DNA of 64,000 nucleotides from JBKBUF01 sp046290815 (GTDB lineage: Bacteria; Bacteroidota; Bacteroidia; Cytophagales; Cytophagaceae), in contig JBKBUF010000015.1 in NCBI GenBank assembly GCA_046290815.1, positions 1-64,000 of the forward strand, read 5' to 3'. Shown in pieces: positions 36,401 through 45,587 of this stretch. The notes under the pieces were generated by a model, which did no database searches, was not told the DNA's origin, and saw only the letters and a list, made by a program, of their open reading frames with translations. Each line of letters begins with the position of its first letter. The first letter of the stretch is position 1. The position numbers were made by a program, and so were the translations under genes.

Positions 36401-37973
36401 AAAGCTGCTTAAAGTAGCTTGACAGATGTTGGCTTTGGTCTGAAAGAATTGCAAGCGGCGTATCAGTACCCATTGAGCCGATTGGCTCTTTTCCTGATGC
36501 TGCCATTTCTGCAATTATCAGTTTCAGATCCTCTTTAGAATATCCAAAACTTTGCTGTCTTTTCAGCAAAGTTAATTCATCAGGCTGGTTAAAGGCTGCC
36601 TGGGGTTCAGGAAGATCTTTAATTCTGATTTTATTCTTCAGCCAATCTTTGTAAGGTTGACTTGTACAAATTTGTTTCTTCAATTCTTCATCACTAACAA
36701 TCTTACCTTTCTCCAGATCAACAACGAACATTTTGCCTGGCTGAAGACGCCCTTTCTTTACAATTTTTGCCTGGTCAACTTCAATAACACCTGCTTCAGA
36801 TGCCATTATCACAATATCATCATCAGTGACACACCATCTCGAAGGTCTTAATCCGTTTCTGTCAAGAGTTGCACCTACAATTTTACCATCTGTGAATGAA
36901 ATAGAAGCCGGACCATCCCAAGGTTCCATAAGAGCAGCATGATATTCATAAAATGCTCTTTTCTCTTCTGTCATGTCTTTATTGCCATCCCATGCTTCAG
37001 GGATAAGCATCATCATTACATGAGGTAAAGATCTGCCACAAAGCGTTAACAACTCGATAGCGTTATCAAGATTTGCTGAGTCAGATGCGGTAGAGTCACA
37101 AATAGGAAGGATCATATCCATTTCCTCTCTTGTGAAATACTTGGAAACAAAACTTGCTTCCTGAGCTCTCATCCAGTTTACGTTTCCTTTTACCGTATTA
37201 ATTTCACCATTATGTGCTATATAACGGAAAGGTTGTGCAAGTCTGAAAGCAGGAAAAGTATTGGTAGAGAAACGTGAGTGAACTACGGCAATCGCAGATA
37301 CTACGTTTTTATTTTGAAGATCTTTAAAATAAGGTCTTACCTGTGCAGTGGTAAACTGGCCTTTGTAAGTGATAGTCTTATATGACAATGAAGAGATATA
37401 GAACGCATCATTGATATTAGGAATTTGCAAAGATTCTCTTACAAGTCTGGTCGTATAATTTCTTACGACGAATAATTTTCTTTCAAAATCATCCGGAGTT
37501 TTGATGTTTTCAGGTCTTCCGATAAACACCTGCTCCATATGTGGTTCAACAGCAAGAGCGCTTGGACCTATTTCTGAATTATCAATAGGTAGTTTACGAT
37601 ATCCCAGCAGCTGCAATCCCAGTTTTTCAATATTTCTGTTCAGGATCTCTCTGCATTCTTCCTTATGCTTTTCATCTTTAGGAAAAAATACAGTACCAAC
37701 ACCATAATGTCCGAATGCGGGCAATTTAATACCAATTTTTACACATTCATCTACAAAAAACTCATGTGGTACCTGAATAAGTATACCGGCACCGTCTCCG
37801 GTATTGCTTTCACAACCACATGCGCCACGGTGTTCCATACGTGCCAGCATGTATAGAGCATCCTCTACGATCTTGTGAGACTTCCTTCCCTTAACATTGG
37901 CGACAAAGCCAATACCGCACGAGTCATGCTCAAATGCGGGATCGTATAATCCAGAAATTTTTCGTTCTGCCAT
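33426..37973 (-). CDS. gltB: Glutamate synthase large subunit
   Basis: The alpha subunit of GOGAT, 1515 residues, a normal length. The class II glutaminase domain begins after a short propeptide, with the nucleophile at C19 (HDSCGIGF). The central and FMN-binding domains follow (PGEGGQLPGHKVDDWIG, ISPPPHHDIYSIEDLAQLI). The 3Fe-4S cysteines lie in CIMMRKCHLNTCPVG, and the GXGXG beta-helix domain closes the protein. With gltD it assimilates ammonium via glutamine. Its promoter should lie in the 500-bp spacer on its right. Confidence 0.97.
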   Translation of the reverse strand: MAERKISGLYDPAFEHDSCGIGFVANVKGRKSHKIVEDALYMLARMEHRGACGCESNTGDGAGILIQVPHEFFVDECVKIGIKLPAFGHYGVGTVFFPKDEKHKEECREILNRNIEKLGLQLLGYRKLPIDNSEIGPSALAVEPHMEQVFIGRPENIKTPDDFERKLFVVRNYTTRLVRESLQIPNINDAFYISSLSYKTITYKGQFTTAQVRPYFKDLQNKNVVSAIAVVHSRFSTNTFPAFRLAQPFRYIAHNGEINTVKGNVNWMRAQEASFVSKYFTREEMDMILPICDSTASDSANLDNAIELLTLCGRSLPHVMMMLIPEAWDGNKDMTEEKRAFYEYHAALMEPWDGPASISFTDGKIVGATLDRNGLRPSRWCVTDDDIVIMASEAGVIEVDQAKIVKKGRLQPGKMFVVDLEKGKIVSDEELKKQICTSQPYKDWLKNKIRIKDLPEPQAAFNQPDELTLLKRQQSFGYSKEDLKLIIAEMAASGKEPIGSMGTDTPLAILSDQSQHLSSYFKQLFAQVTNPPIDPIREKMVMSLVSYVGGSLNLLEESPVHCRQVELSQPILTNKDLEKLRYIDHAYFQTKTINIFFKADDKPGTLEKALTRICNYASDAVEDGFSIILLSDRSIDSSHAPIPSLLATSAVHHHLIKKGLRGKVGIVVEAGDAWEVHHFATLISFGASAVNPYLAFESIVDIKKKNMLKVDLPEEKLFYNYIKAVNEGLLKVFSKMGISTLQSYQGAQIFEALGISKEVIDKYFTNTVSRIGGLTLDGIAKEALIKHKIAFPEKPVPNPKLEVGGIYQWKRRGEFHLFNPQTIHLLQHSTKMGDYQIYKKYAKLVNDQSEKACTLRSLLKFKTTNDPIPLEEVEPIESIFKRFATGAMSFGSISHEAHTTLAIAMNRIGGKSNSGEGGEDEIRFERKPNGDWERSAIKQVASGRFGVTSYYLANADELQIKMAQGAKPGEGGQLPGHKVDDWIGRVRHSTPGVGLISPPPHHDIYSIEDLAQLIFDLKNSNPKARISVKLVSEAGVGTIAAGVAKAHSDVVLIAGHDGGTGASPISSIKHAGLPWELGVAETHQTLVKNNLRSRIVVQADGQMKTGRDLAIAALLGAEEWGVATAALVTSGCIMMRKCHLNTCPVGVATQDKNLRALFTGKPEHVINLFTFMAMELREIMAELGFRTINEMVGQVDRLEMRDNVNFWKHKNIDLSAILYKQPAGPEVGTYKQVEQDHGIDAILDHTLIELAKEALENKKSVFKEFKVTNTDRSTGTMLSYEISARHKGAGLPAGTIHYKFTGSAGQSFGAFGAPGIKFELEGEANDYFGKGLSGGLLILYPSKNAKFNPSENIIVGNVAFYGATSGEAYIRGQAGERFCVRNSGAKAVVEGVGDHGCEYMTGGVAVILGETGRNFAAGMSGGVAYIYDADKKFAERCNMEMVEFDKMEHEDMSTLKELIKNHYKYTGSDVAERVLNNWEKEFPKFVKVMPTDYKAVLLKRKQNKGTTDKEVVIHG

Positions 37974-38487
37974 TAAATCTATAATTGTTTAGAATTAACT
38001 ATTCTCAAGATATTATCAGGGTAAAATGGATTCAAACCATATATTGCTTAAGAATTTCAGCAATCAACCTCTTTCAAGGTTATATAAAAAGGAAAGTAGC
38101 TCAGTCCGATTTATATTTTGAAAAAGGGGTATCCCACAAATTTACCCTAAAATTCCGTCACAAAGACTTGTCAAATTTTGAGATTTCTTACATCAATCAG
38201 GACTGTCTTTAATTTGTCCAAAACGAAATAAATATCACAATATTTTTACAGAGTCAATCTTCTAAATTTAACTAAAATTTAATCAAAAAACCAGAACATT
38301 TGGATTTTTTAAGGCAAAATACAATAATTAGAGGGATAGAAAAAAAATAAATAGAACTATTCAAATAATAAATTTCACAATTCAAAACCAATAGTGCAAC
38401 TGCCACTAACCTGGAAAATTGAACTTTTTGAATATCAGACTTAGTAGTGTATGGTATTTACGAAAAACGATTATTGCTAATCACTAA
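37974..38487. other. Spacer upstream of gltB
   Basis: About 510 bp with no convincing gene. On the minus strand TAAATTTG (38137-38144) is a possible -7 box, with TTTG (38161-38164) 16 bp upstream; the spacing is shorter than usual. If used, it would give gltB a leader of about 160 nt. No riboswitch was recognised. Confidence 0.4.
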
Positions 38488-39039
38488 TTATCGTCTGGCC
38501 ATTCCGAAAAGTCTTTCACCTGCACTATCTAAAGCGTGGGCTTCAGCAGGATGCAATCTGCCTGATTGTAAAAGGTAGTTTTGAATCTCCTCCAGGAATC
38601 CTATTGGCATCTTTAAATTTTCCGGATTGTCAAAGTTTTTGATAATAGCGGCTTTATCCTCTGCCAGATGTTCAGACATACCCAGAAAAGCAGGGAGATT
38701 GTCTTCAATAGAATATCTTATGAACCTAATCTCAATATTATCAGGATCGGCAGCAACTGCAGCTGCTAAAGTATTTAAGCTATTTTTAAGTAACTGAAGT
38801 TTCTTATAAGGATTGCTACTATGCTTGGCTTTTAAGGCTTCCGTACCCCCTTTATATGCTAAAATAACAGCCGGTTTACCGAAGTTTTTAAGGGCTTCGT
38901 AAAGACTATCATTCAATGCACTGTTTTCCACAGAAGCTTTGTATTTAAGCCGTAGATCATTCATATTGATCTTTTGCTTCTGCTGTGCATTTATTTCAAA
39001 AGAAATGAACAATATTACTGCTGTTATCCAAACCCTCAT
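38488..39039 (-). CDS. Conserved secreted protein of unknown function
   Basis: A 183-residue protein with a signal peptide (MRVWITAVILFISFEINAQ). The central part (AYKGGTEALKAKHSSNPYKKLQLLKNSLNTLAAAVAADPDNIEIRFIRYSIEDNLPAFLG) looks like a pair of TPR-like helices. I recall it as recurring in Bacteroidota proteins of unknown function. It lies 46 bp after the helicase-nuclease gene on the same strand. A periplasmic location is likely, and no enzyme motif is visible. Confidence 0.75.
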   Translation of the reverse strand: MRVWITAVILFISFEINAQQKQKINMNDLRLKYKASVENSALNDSLYEALKNFGKPAVILAYKGGTEALKAKHSSNPYKKLQLLKNSLNTLAAAVAADPDNIEIRFIRYSIEDNLPAFLGMSEHLAEDKAAIIKNFDNPENLKMPIGFLEEIQNYLLQSGRLHPAEAHALDSAGERLFGMARR

Positions 39040-39085
39040 ATCCCTACCCTTTTATTGAATAACAGCTCAGACTCCCTAATAGTTA

Positions 39086-42000
39086 TCAGTCATCGGAATC
39101 CTGCAGGCTAAGTTCTTTATATCGATAATGGAATTTAACGAATTTACACCATTGGCAATCGCTTTCATTGCAGCCTGTAGTAAATTCAAAATTCATTATT
39201 TTACTATAGGTTTCCTTAATCTGTTGTTTTACAATTAAAATATCATCCGGAGTGACAAAAAGTTTTTCTTTCACAAATTCTCCATCATCATTCTTTTGAA
39301 GGAAATCAATTTCCCCGGAAACCATTTCATAGCTTTTGGTTTTATCTGCATCCAGCAGAATTTTATAAAATACAATCTGTCGCCAATAATCTCCCCCTAA
39401 GGGATGTTTTTCGGAAGGTCTGATTAACTTTCTCTTTCCGTTTTCCGGATTTCCGGTTTTATAATCAACAACATTTACCTGCTTTCCATTAAACTCAATT
39501 TTGTCAAGAGCCCCTGTAATTGGCACTCCACCTGCCTCTGCATTTGCAATTCTATATTCGACAGAAACCACTTTATTCCATTGAGTAGAATATTTTGCAT
39601 AGTAATCATACAACAATTCTTTCCCAAACTCCATTTTCCTATCATACTCTATCTGGGTAAAATGGGATTTGTGATTATCCATACCTCTGGTAAAATAACT
39701 ATACAAATCATCTGCACCGGGGAATCGCTTTTCCGGATCTTTAGTCATTTTTGAAAACAACATAAACAGTGCATAGTGCATCGCATTACCAAAGCCCATA
39801 CTTTCACTTCTTGCTGAAGGAACCCTTAAAATATTCTCAAAATAAAATGACAATGGACATTTAAGATACTTATTTAAATGAGTTACACTCATTTTATAGT
39901 TCTTAATTACATCTTTAATGAATTCCTGATTCTTCAACTCTATCTGAGGAGTCACCTCGCCGGCTAGTACATCCTGCTGATATATTAAAATTGCCTTTTC
40001 GTTAACCATTACTTGTTGCGGCTTCAAACCTGAATGTTCCAGGATTTCCGCTACAAAGCGAGAGCACTCAAGATCTTTACCTGAATTATCTTTCAAAGAA
40101 TAGCTAATATATAAATTCTCCTTTGCCCTGGTCATTGCAACATAGAATAGCCTTCTTTCTTCCTCAGTAGTATCTTCGGTATCAGCATCATTCAAAGTGT
40201 CCGGAAACCTGAATGTGTTACTTCTCGATCTCTGCTTTTCCCAATTCCCGGAAGTACATTTTATCATAAACACATGTTTAAATTCCAATCCTTTGGAAGA
40301 ATGTGCTGTAATAAAATTAATACCTTCTTCTGCATGTGCCACTTTGTTGATAGAAAGAGGAATATTATTCGTTTTCATTTCCCTAATCAGAAGTAGAAAA
40401 GCCTCCAGACTCATAGAAGGATTTTTAGCTGTTTCTTCTTTAATAAAGTCAAAGAATGTATTTAATACCTGCATAAGCCAGATCTGATCCTCGTGACTCA
40501 TGATGTAAGACATAATGCCACCCCGCGTTATTATCTTTTCAAATAAACCTTGTAAAGTAAGATTCGGAATATTATTGATCCAAAAGCTAAGATTTTCTTC
40601 AAGTTCAGAAACAGCAGAAGCAGTGTGTAAATTTAACCTGAACAATTTTTCTCTGCTTTCTATAATTTCCCTCCATGGCTGTCCGGATTCATAACTATAT
40701 CTGGTAATTGCTGCGATATCCCGAGGGCTGATATTAAAATAAGAATAATGCATTAGCTCATACAAAAGATATTCAGCACTATCAGGCTTTTTATACTCCT
40801 GTTGAACATACGTCAATACATTAATTACAGATTCAATGAAAGGCAGCTTCAGTATATCAGTCTTCAGTTTAATATTTAGAGGAATTCCTTTAAGTTCAAG
40901 AACCTTTACTATATTCTCTACCAATTTGTGGCTTCTGTACAATACTGCAATTTCAGAAAGGTTTTCTCCTGATTCTTTTAATTTTACAATCTCTTCTGTA
41001 ATACTTGTTTCCTCCTGTGTAATATTATTGAATTCTCTTACAACTATTCCTTTGTACTCAGAGGAAAAAATTCCTTTCGATGTCAAATCTTTACTTAAAC
41101 CGGTAAGTTTATTAACAAGTCTTTCTTTGTTGTATGAAATTAAACCACCTGATGAATTTAAAATATCCTGGCAGGACCGGTAGTTTTCAGTTAAAACAAT
41201 AGTTTTAACTGAAGCCTTAAATCGGTCATAAAAATCAATAATATTTTTTATGCTTGCTCCCTGAAATCTATAAATAGATTGGTCATCATCACCAACTACG
41301 AAAATGTTTGGAACATCCCAAAATGAAGTAAGCAGGTTTATAATCTCATTCTGTGCGCCATTGGTATCCTGATATTCATCTACAAGTATATACAGGTATT
41401 GTTCCTGATATCGGCGCAGCAAGTCATCATTGTTTCTGAAAGCATTAAGCACCCATAAAATCATATCATTATAATCGTAGCGCCTCTTTTTCCTCATCAT
41501 ACTTTCAAACTTATCAAATTCATCTGCTGCAGCTAAAAGTAAATTTATTTTATCTTCTTCCTCTTTTACTTTTCTTGTATTTACATCTCCCGCTTTTATC
41601 CCTTTGGAACTGTTGGCCCTTTTGTAAATAAAATCTTCTCTGTATGGAAGACTATCAAGATACTCTCCGGACTTTTTGCGGATAAAATCAGCAGTCCAGT
41701 TTTCCTTTTTCATTACATCGAAGAGTGTTTTGAGTCTGCCTGTTTCAAAATAGGCATCACCAGTGTATCTTTTTAATGGATTAGATGCCGGAAAACCATC
41801 AATCAGCTCTTTGAACATTAAAACAGATTCCAATTCAGTTACAGGCTGCAACTCTCTGAAGCCAAAAAAATCAAGGTTTTCCTGGATTACCTGATTACAA
41901 AAAGCATGAAATGTATATATATGGACCCTGTATGCTTCCGGACCGATAAATTTAAGTAAGCGCTTACGCATGGCAACCGTGCCTGCATCTGTATAAGTAA

Positions 42001-42208
42001 GGCACAATATATTGTGTGCCTGTGCATGCGTAGTACTACTGCTGAGTATATGTCCGATTCTAGCAGATAATATTTGAGTTTTTCCGGTACCAGGACCTGC
42101 AATTACCAGAACCGGTCCTTCAATATGCTCTACAGCTTGTCGCTGAGCATCATTAAGTTTATCTAATTCCTTCTGAAAGGCTTGGTCAAATGTTGTGGGC
42201 ATATACAA
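39086..42208 (-). CDS. UvrD/Rep-type helicase fused to a PD-(D/E)XK nuclease
   Basis: A 1040-residue fusion. The superfamily 1 helicase has Walker A GPGTGKT (38-44), DEYQDTN, GDDDQSIYRFQGA and a C-terminal TAHSSKGLEFKHVF motif. A nuclease domain occupies about 780-1030 with D902, D915 and K917 (VVDYKTG). Four cysteines bracket it (C784, and C1013, C1018 and C1021), the pattern of Fe-S nucleases such as AddB and Cas4. It probably processes double-strand breaks or replication intermediates. Met3 (42202) is an equally good start. No addB or recC partner is nearby. Confidence 0.9.
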   Translation of the reverse strand: MYMPTTFDQAFQKELDKLNDAQRQAVEHIEGPVLVIAGPGTGKTQILSARIGHILSSSTTHAQAHNILCLTYTDAGTVAMRKRLLKFIGPEAYRVHIYTFHAFCNQVIQENLDFFGFRELQPVTELESVLMFKELIDGFPASNPLKRYTGDAYFETGRLKTLFDVMKKENWTADFIRKKSGEYLDSLPYREDFIYKRANSSKGIKAGDVNTRKVKEEEDKINLLLAAADEFDKFESMMRKKRRYDYNDMILWVLNAFRNNDDLLRRYQEQYLYILVDEYQDTNGAQNEIINLLTSFWDVPNIFVVGDDDQSIYRFQGASIKNIIDFYDRFKASVKTIVLTENYRSCQDILNSSGGLISYNKERLVNKLTGLSKDLTSKGIFSSEYKGIVVREFNNITQEETSITEEIVKLKESGENLSEIAVLYRSHKLVENIVKVLELKGIPLNIKLKTDILKLPFIESVINVLTYVQQEYKKPDSAEYLLYELMHYSYFNISPRDIAAITRYSYESGQPWREIIESREKLFRLNLHTASAVSELEENLSFWINNIPNLTLQGLFEKIITRGGIMSYIMSHEDQIWLMQVLNTFFDFIKEETAKNPSMSLEAFLLLIREMKTNNIPLSINKVAHAEEGINFITAHSSKGLEFKHVFMIKCTSGNWEKQRSRSNTFRFPDTLNDADTEDTTEEERRLFYVAMTRAKENLYISYSLKDNSGKDLECSRFVAEILEHSGLKPQQVMVNEKAILIYQQDVLAGEVTPQIELKNQEFIKDVIKNYKMSVTHLNKYLKCPLSFYFENILRVPSARSESMGFGNAMHYALFMLFSKMTKDPEKRFPGADDLYSYFTRGMDNHKSHFTQIEYDRKMEFGKELLYDYYAKYSTQWNKVVSVEYRIANAEAGGVPITGALDKIEFNGKQVNVVDYKTGNPENGKRKLIRPSEKHPLGGDYWRQIVFYKILLDADKTKSYEMVSGEIDFLQKNDDGEFVKEKLFVTPDDILIVKQQIKETYSKIMNFEFTTGCNESDCQWCKFVKFHYRYKELSLQDSDD

Positions 42209-42260
42209 ACTTAACGAAAAAAAAGATCAGACACATGTGTAATTCATTTGAACTAAAAAG

Positions 42261-42288
42261 AAAAGGCAGGACTATCATCCTGCCTTTT
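42261..42288 (-). terminator. Terminator of the acidic secreted protein gene
   Basis: AAAAGGCAGGA (42261-42271) pairs with TCCTGCCTTTT (42278-42288) around a 6-nt loop, with T-rich flanks on the minus strand. It lies 18 bp after the stop of the gene at 42306 and before the helicase-nuclease start. Confidence 0.85.
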
Positions 42289-42305
42289 AATAATTATTCA
42301 ATTTA

Positions 42306-43316
42306 TTAATACAATCCGCCCTCGTCAGTTTGAGGATTTGTTGGTTGTCCATAGTGTACACCATCATCCTCTCCTTCAAAATCCAATCCTTCGTGCTGGT
42401 CAAGATTTTGATTATTTTCTAATTCCTGTCCCTGAACCTTATTAGGGCAATTATAATATTGATCTTTATCAGCATCTTTTACTTCAGATTCATTTTCTAT
42501 ATTGAAACCTTCTCTTGTCTGGATTTCTGATTCGGATTCAACATCTATATCTCTGCCAGCATCCATTTCAAAACCATCTTCCGCATCTTGAGGCTCAGAC
42601 TCTTCTCCAAAATAGTATTCGTTTTGTTTATCAGTCTCCTCCAGACCCAATTCGTTAACATCCCTATTTTCGGAATCAAACTGAGCATCTTCTTCTCTGT
42701 TTATTTCAGAATCAAACTCCTGGCCTTCAAATTCTCCTGTTTCAGTTTCTGATTCCTGATTTAATTGTTGCTGGTCATCAAATTGCTGGCCCTCCGATTC
42801 AGGAGCACCTACTGTTGCACCAGGACAGTAAACCCAGTCGCCTTCCTGAGACTGTTGTCCAAGATTTCCTTGCATGTGATCCGGATTATTTAACTGATCT
42901 TCCTGAATTTGCGTATCTCCGAAGTTTTGTCCTTCAAGATTCTCGCCCTGGATTTGTGCACCTCTCGGGCAATATACCCAGTCACCTTCTTCCTGAGACT
43001 CTACTTCAGCTCCGACACCGGATTCCAATTCTTTTTCTGACTGGATTTCACGTTCGGCATCCAATTCAGTTTGAGCATCCGTTTCAGTTTCTGCTTCTAT
43101 TTCCGCATCATAATCTTGCTCCTTTGAGCGGTCAAATTCAGTCTCAGTCTGCCCTTCTATCTCTGCTCCTTCTTCAGGAACCATGTAACAGTTTACAGTA
43201 TTTTCATCGATCTGGAAACAAACCAGATTTTGATCCATTCCCTCTGCGCCTTCATCCTGTGCGAAGGATACAAAAGCAAACCCTAAAGCAATAATAAATG
43301 CAAATACACTCTTCAT
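42306..43316 (-). CDS. Highly acidic secreted low-complexity protein
   Basis: A 336-residue protein with a signal peptide (MKSVFAFIIALGFAFVSFA) and a mature part dominated by Glu, Asp and Gln. Two near-identical EGDWVYCP motifs (110-117, 158-165) and a related YYNCP (288-291) each carry one Cys. C33 and C43 complete five cysteines. Runs such as EAETETDAQTELDAE are typical of disordered acidic proteins. No T9SS domain or lipobox is present. I do not recognise a family; cation binding or a matrix role is only a guess. A similar acidic secreted gene lies at 46537-47274. Confidence 0.75.
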   Translation of the reverse strand: MKSVFAFIIALGFAFVSFAQDEGAEGMDQNLVCFQIDENTVNCYMVPEEGAEIEGQTETEFDRSKEQDYDAEIEAETETDAQTELDAEREIQSEKELESGVGAEVESQEEGDWVYCPRGAQIQGENLEGQNFGDTQIQEDQLNNPDHMQGNLGQQSQEGDWVYCPGATVGAPESEGQQFDDQQQLNQESETETGEFEGQEFDSEINREEDAQFDSENRDVNELGLEETDKQNEYYFGEESEPQDAEDGFEMDAGRDIDVESESEIQTREGFNIENESEVKDADKDQYYNCPNKVQGQELENNQNLDQHEGLDFEGEDDGVHYGQPTNPQTDEGGLY

Positions 43317-43414
43317 ACCAACTTCCTCTTACTAATTTATATTCTGACTTTATTTATACTTAGAAAACTTGACCTTTTTTATATTAGTTCAAAGGTCGTA
43401 CACAATGGATAGCT

Positions 43415-43624
43415 TTAACCTGGCTGAGTTTTACTTTCCTTTTCAAGTTTAAGGTTATTTAATCTGTCCTTAATGTTTTTGTATGGAAAATACCGACCGG
43501 AAAAACCAATTACACCAAAAAGGGCCGCTATCCCTAAGCCTTTCCAGATGTTTCTTTTTGAGCCATACTCATTGACTAGTGTTTTACCTCTTTCCTTCTT
43601 ACTTGTCCTTTTAAATATCGCCAT
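43415..43624 (-). CDS. Small basic membrane protein
   Basis: A protein of about 69 residues with a basic N-terminus (MAIFKRTSKKERGK), one membrane segment (WKGLGIAALFGVIGF) and a charged C-terminal tail. No family is recognised. The frame extends five residues upstream to 43639, but an AAGGAG ribosome-binding site lies within that extension, 8 bp before the ATG at 43624, so the shorter start is preferred. It lies 98 bp before the acidic protein gene and might be cotranscribed with it. Confidence 0.6.
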   Translation of the reverse strand: MAIFKRTSKKERGKTLVNEYGSKRNIWKGLGIAALFGVIGFSGRYFPYKNIKDRLNNLKLEKESKTQPG

Positions 43625-43762
43625 AATATTCTCCTTCAAAATCCTTACCTTAGTAACATTAAAATATTAATTTTAATGCTTAGAAAACCTGGAAAACCCT
43701 GCAAAGCGAACAAATGGAATTATTCTATCTTTTAAAATGTTTAGCTGACACCTACGAGTACG

Positions 43763-43796
43763 TTTGTGGATTTTTATGTTTTCTTTGCTAATTTTG
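43763..43796 (+). promoter_or_regulatory. Probable promoter of the mscS-glpQ-ROK operon
   Basis: TTTG (43763-43766) and TAATTTTG (43789-43796) match the Bacteroidota -33/-7 elements with a slightly long 22-bp spacer. The -7 box ends only 11 bp before the first ATG of the channel gene, so the second Met (43820) may be the real start. Confidence 0.5.
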
Positions 43797-43807
43797 AGTA
43801 ATAATAA

Positions 43808-44749
43808 ATGAAATACCTGATGAATAAGATTGAACAAGAGCTGGATATTTTTACCAATGCTTATCATATGATAATAGACAAAATGATAAGCTGGTTTCAT
43901 AACATTGTACTCATACTTCCTAATTTTGTACTGGCCGTCGTTGTGTTTCTGGCCTTTAATCTTGTTTCAAAGCTTGCAAGTAAAATATTGATTAAAATAT
44001 TAGCTAAAACTAATATTTCATCTGATGTAGTCAGGATTATTGTCAGGATTGTGGCAATCGCCATCATGTTTGTCGGTATTTTCTTTTGTTTGGGAATATT
44101 GCAACTTGACAAAACAGTTACTTCATTACTTGCGGGAGCCGGTATAATTGGTCTTGCGCTCAGCTTTGCATTTCAGGATATTGCCACGAACCTCATTTCT
44201 GGATTTATAATTGCCATAAAGAAACCATTTAAGGTTGGAGATCTTGTAGAAACCAATGGATTCATCGGGGTTATATCAGAAATTGACATTAGAGCCATCC
44301 ATGTGAAAAATCACCTAGGACAAGATATAATCATACCTTCCAAGGATGTACTTCAAAGAGCAATAATTAATTATACCACCTTTGGTGAGAGAAGAGTGGA
44401 ATTCAAAGTTGGCGTTTCATATAATGACAATCTGGAAATTGCTTTAGAAGTAGCCCGCAAAGCAATAAGTGACCTGACAATAATTGATAAGACAAAGGAT
44501 ATTGAAATTTTCTATGAAGGGTTCGGTGACAGCTCTATTACCATGGTGGTAAGATTTTGGATTAGCCTTGTTCAGAACCACAATTTCATTCAAGCGAGAA
44601 ATAATGCTGTAATTGCAATTCATAAAGCATTTAAAGAAAATGACATCACTATTCCGTTCCCTATGCGTACACTTACTCTGGCAAATCCGGAAAAAGGACT
44701 TCAGGTAACAGAAGCTAAAATAAGAGAAATAGGAACTGCAGTTAAATAA
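43808..44749 (+). CDS. Small-conductance mechanosensitive channel, MscS family
   Basis: A 313-residue MscS-type channel that opens under membrane tension to release osmolytes. Three N-terminal membrane segments end in the glycine/alanine-rich pore helix (LLAGAGIIGLALSFAFQDIATNLISGFIIAI). The beta domain follows (FKVGDLVETNGFIGVISEIDIRAIHV), then the C-terminal cage domain ending near TIPFPMRTL. The start could be Met1 or Met5. It heads a three-gene plus-strand run with very short gaps. Confidence 0.92.
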   Translation: MKYLMNKIEQELDIFTNAYHMIIDKMISWFHNIVLILPNFVLAVVVFLAFNLVSKLASKILIKILAKTNISSDVVRIIVRIVAIAIMFVGIFFCLGILQLDKTVTSLLAGAGIIGLALSFAFQDIATNLISGFIIAIKKPFKVGDLVETNGFIGVISEIDIRAIHVKNHLGQDIIIPSKDVLQRAIINYTTFGERRVEFKVGVSYNDNLEIALEVARKAISDLTIIDKTKDIEIFYEGFGDSSITMVVRFWISLVQNHNFIQARNNAVIAIHKAFKENDITIPFPMRTLTLANPEKGLQVTEAKIREIGTAVK

Positions 44750-44755
44750 ACTATT

Positions 44756-45577
44756 ATGAAACCGGACTTTGATTTTCAGGGACACAGAGGATGCAGAGGT
44801 TTATTTCCTGAAAATACAATAGAAGGTTTTATTGAGGCGTTAAACATTGGGGTTACAACATTGGAAATGGATGTTGTAATAAGCAAAGATTTAAAAGTAG
44901 TTGTTTCACATGAACCATTTTTTAATCACGAAATCACAACCACTCCTGAAGGAAAATTTCTTACAGAATCAAATGAAAAGGACTACAATCTTTACCGTCT
45001 TGATTATTCTGAAATCAAGAAATTTGATTGTGGCTTAAAACCTCATCCCAGGTTTCCGCGGCAGAAAAAAATTCCGGCAATCAAGCCGATACTTGACGAT
45101 GTAATTGAGGCAGCAGAGACCTTCAACAGCAGAATTACTAATATTCCTGTAAAATACAATATCGAAATAAAATCTACTATTGAAGGAGACAACATTTATC
45201 ATCCTGCTCCTTCCCAGTTTGCTGAACTTCTGATTGAGGTATTAAAAAGAAAGAATGTTTTAGACCGTTGCATTATTCAATGTTTTGATGTCAGAACACT
45301 ACAATACATTCATGAGCAACATCCAGAAGTTTTATTATCCTTCCTGGTTGAAAACAATGAAGGCCATATTAAAAACTTTGAAAAGCTGGGATTTATAACG
45401 GATATATATAGTCCGGAATTTATTTATGTGGATGAAGCATTGATGACTTTCTGCAAGGAAAAAAGCATTAAGGTGATCCCTTGGACAATCAATGAAATCA
45501 GTGAAATGAAGAAACTTATTTCATTAGGAGTGGATGGCCTTATCAGTGATTTTCCCAACTTATATAAGCTATTATAA
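44756..45577 (+). CDS. Glycerophosphodiester phosphodiesterase
   Basis: A 273-residue TIM-barrel GDPD enzyme that cleaves glycerophosphodiesters to glycerol 3-phosphate and an alcohol. The family signature is present: GHRGCRGLFPENTIEGF (9-25) with the catalytic His pair completed by VVVSHEPF, metal ligands ETNxE-like in LEMDVV, and the C-terminal GVDGLISDFP. No signal peptide is seen, so it acts in the cytoplasm. It follows the MscS gene by 6 bp and precedes a ROK kinase by 10 bp. Confidence 0.93.
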   Translation: MKPDFDFQGHRGCRGLFPENTIEGFIEALNIGVTTLEMDVVISKDLKVVVSHEPFFNHEITTTPEGKFLTESNEKDYNLYRLDYSEIKKFDCGLKPHPRFPRQKKIPAIKPILDDVIEAAETFNSRITNIPVKYNIEIKSTIEGDNIYHPAPSQFAELLIEVLKRKNVLDRCIIQCFDVRTLQYIHEQHPEVLLSFLVENNEGHIKNFEKLGFITDIYSPEFIYVDEALMTFCKEKSIKVIPWTINEISEMKKLISLGVDGLISDFPNLYKLL

Positions 45578-45587
45578 ATACTGACTT

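Noticed and set aside
42206..42213. Minus-strand TAAGTTTG box at the start of the helicase-nuclease gene
   Set aside because: It overlaps the first codons and lacks a TTG at -33, so it is probably a chance match.
42815..43294. 159-residue plus-strand frame opposite the acidic secreted protein
   Set aside because: It is antisense to a gene with a clear signal peptide. It is open only because the acidic low-complexity codons have no stops on the other strand.
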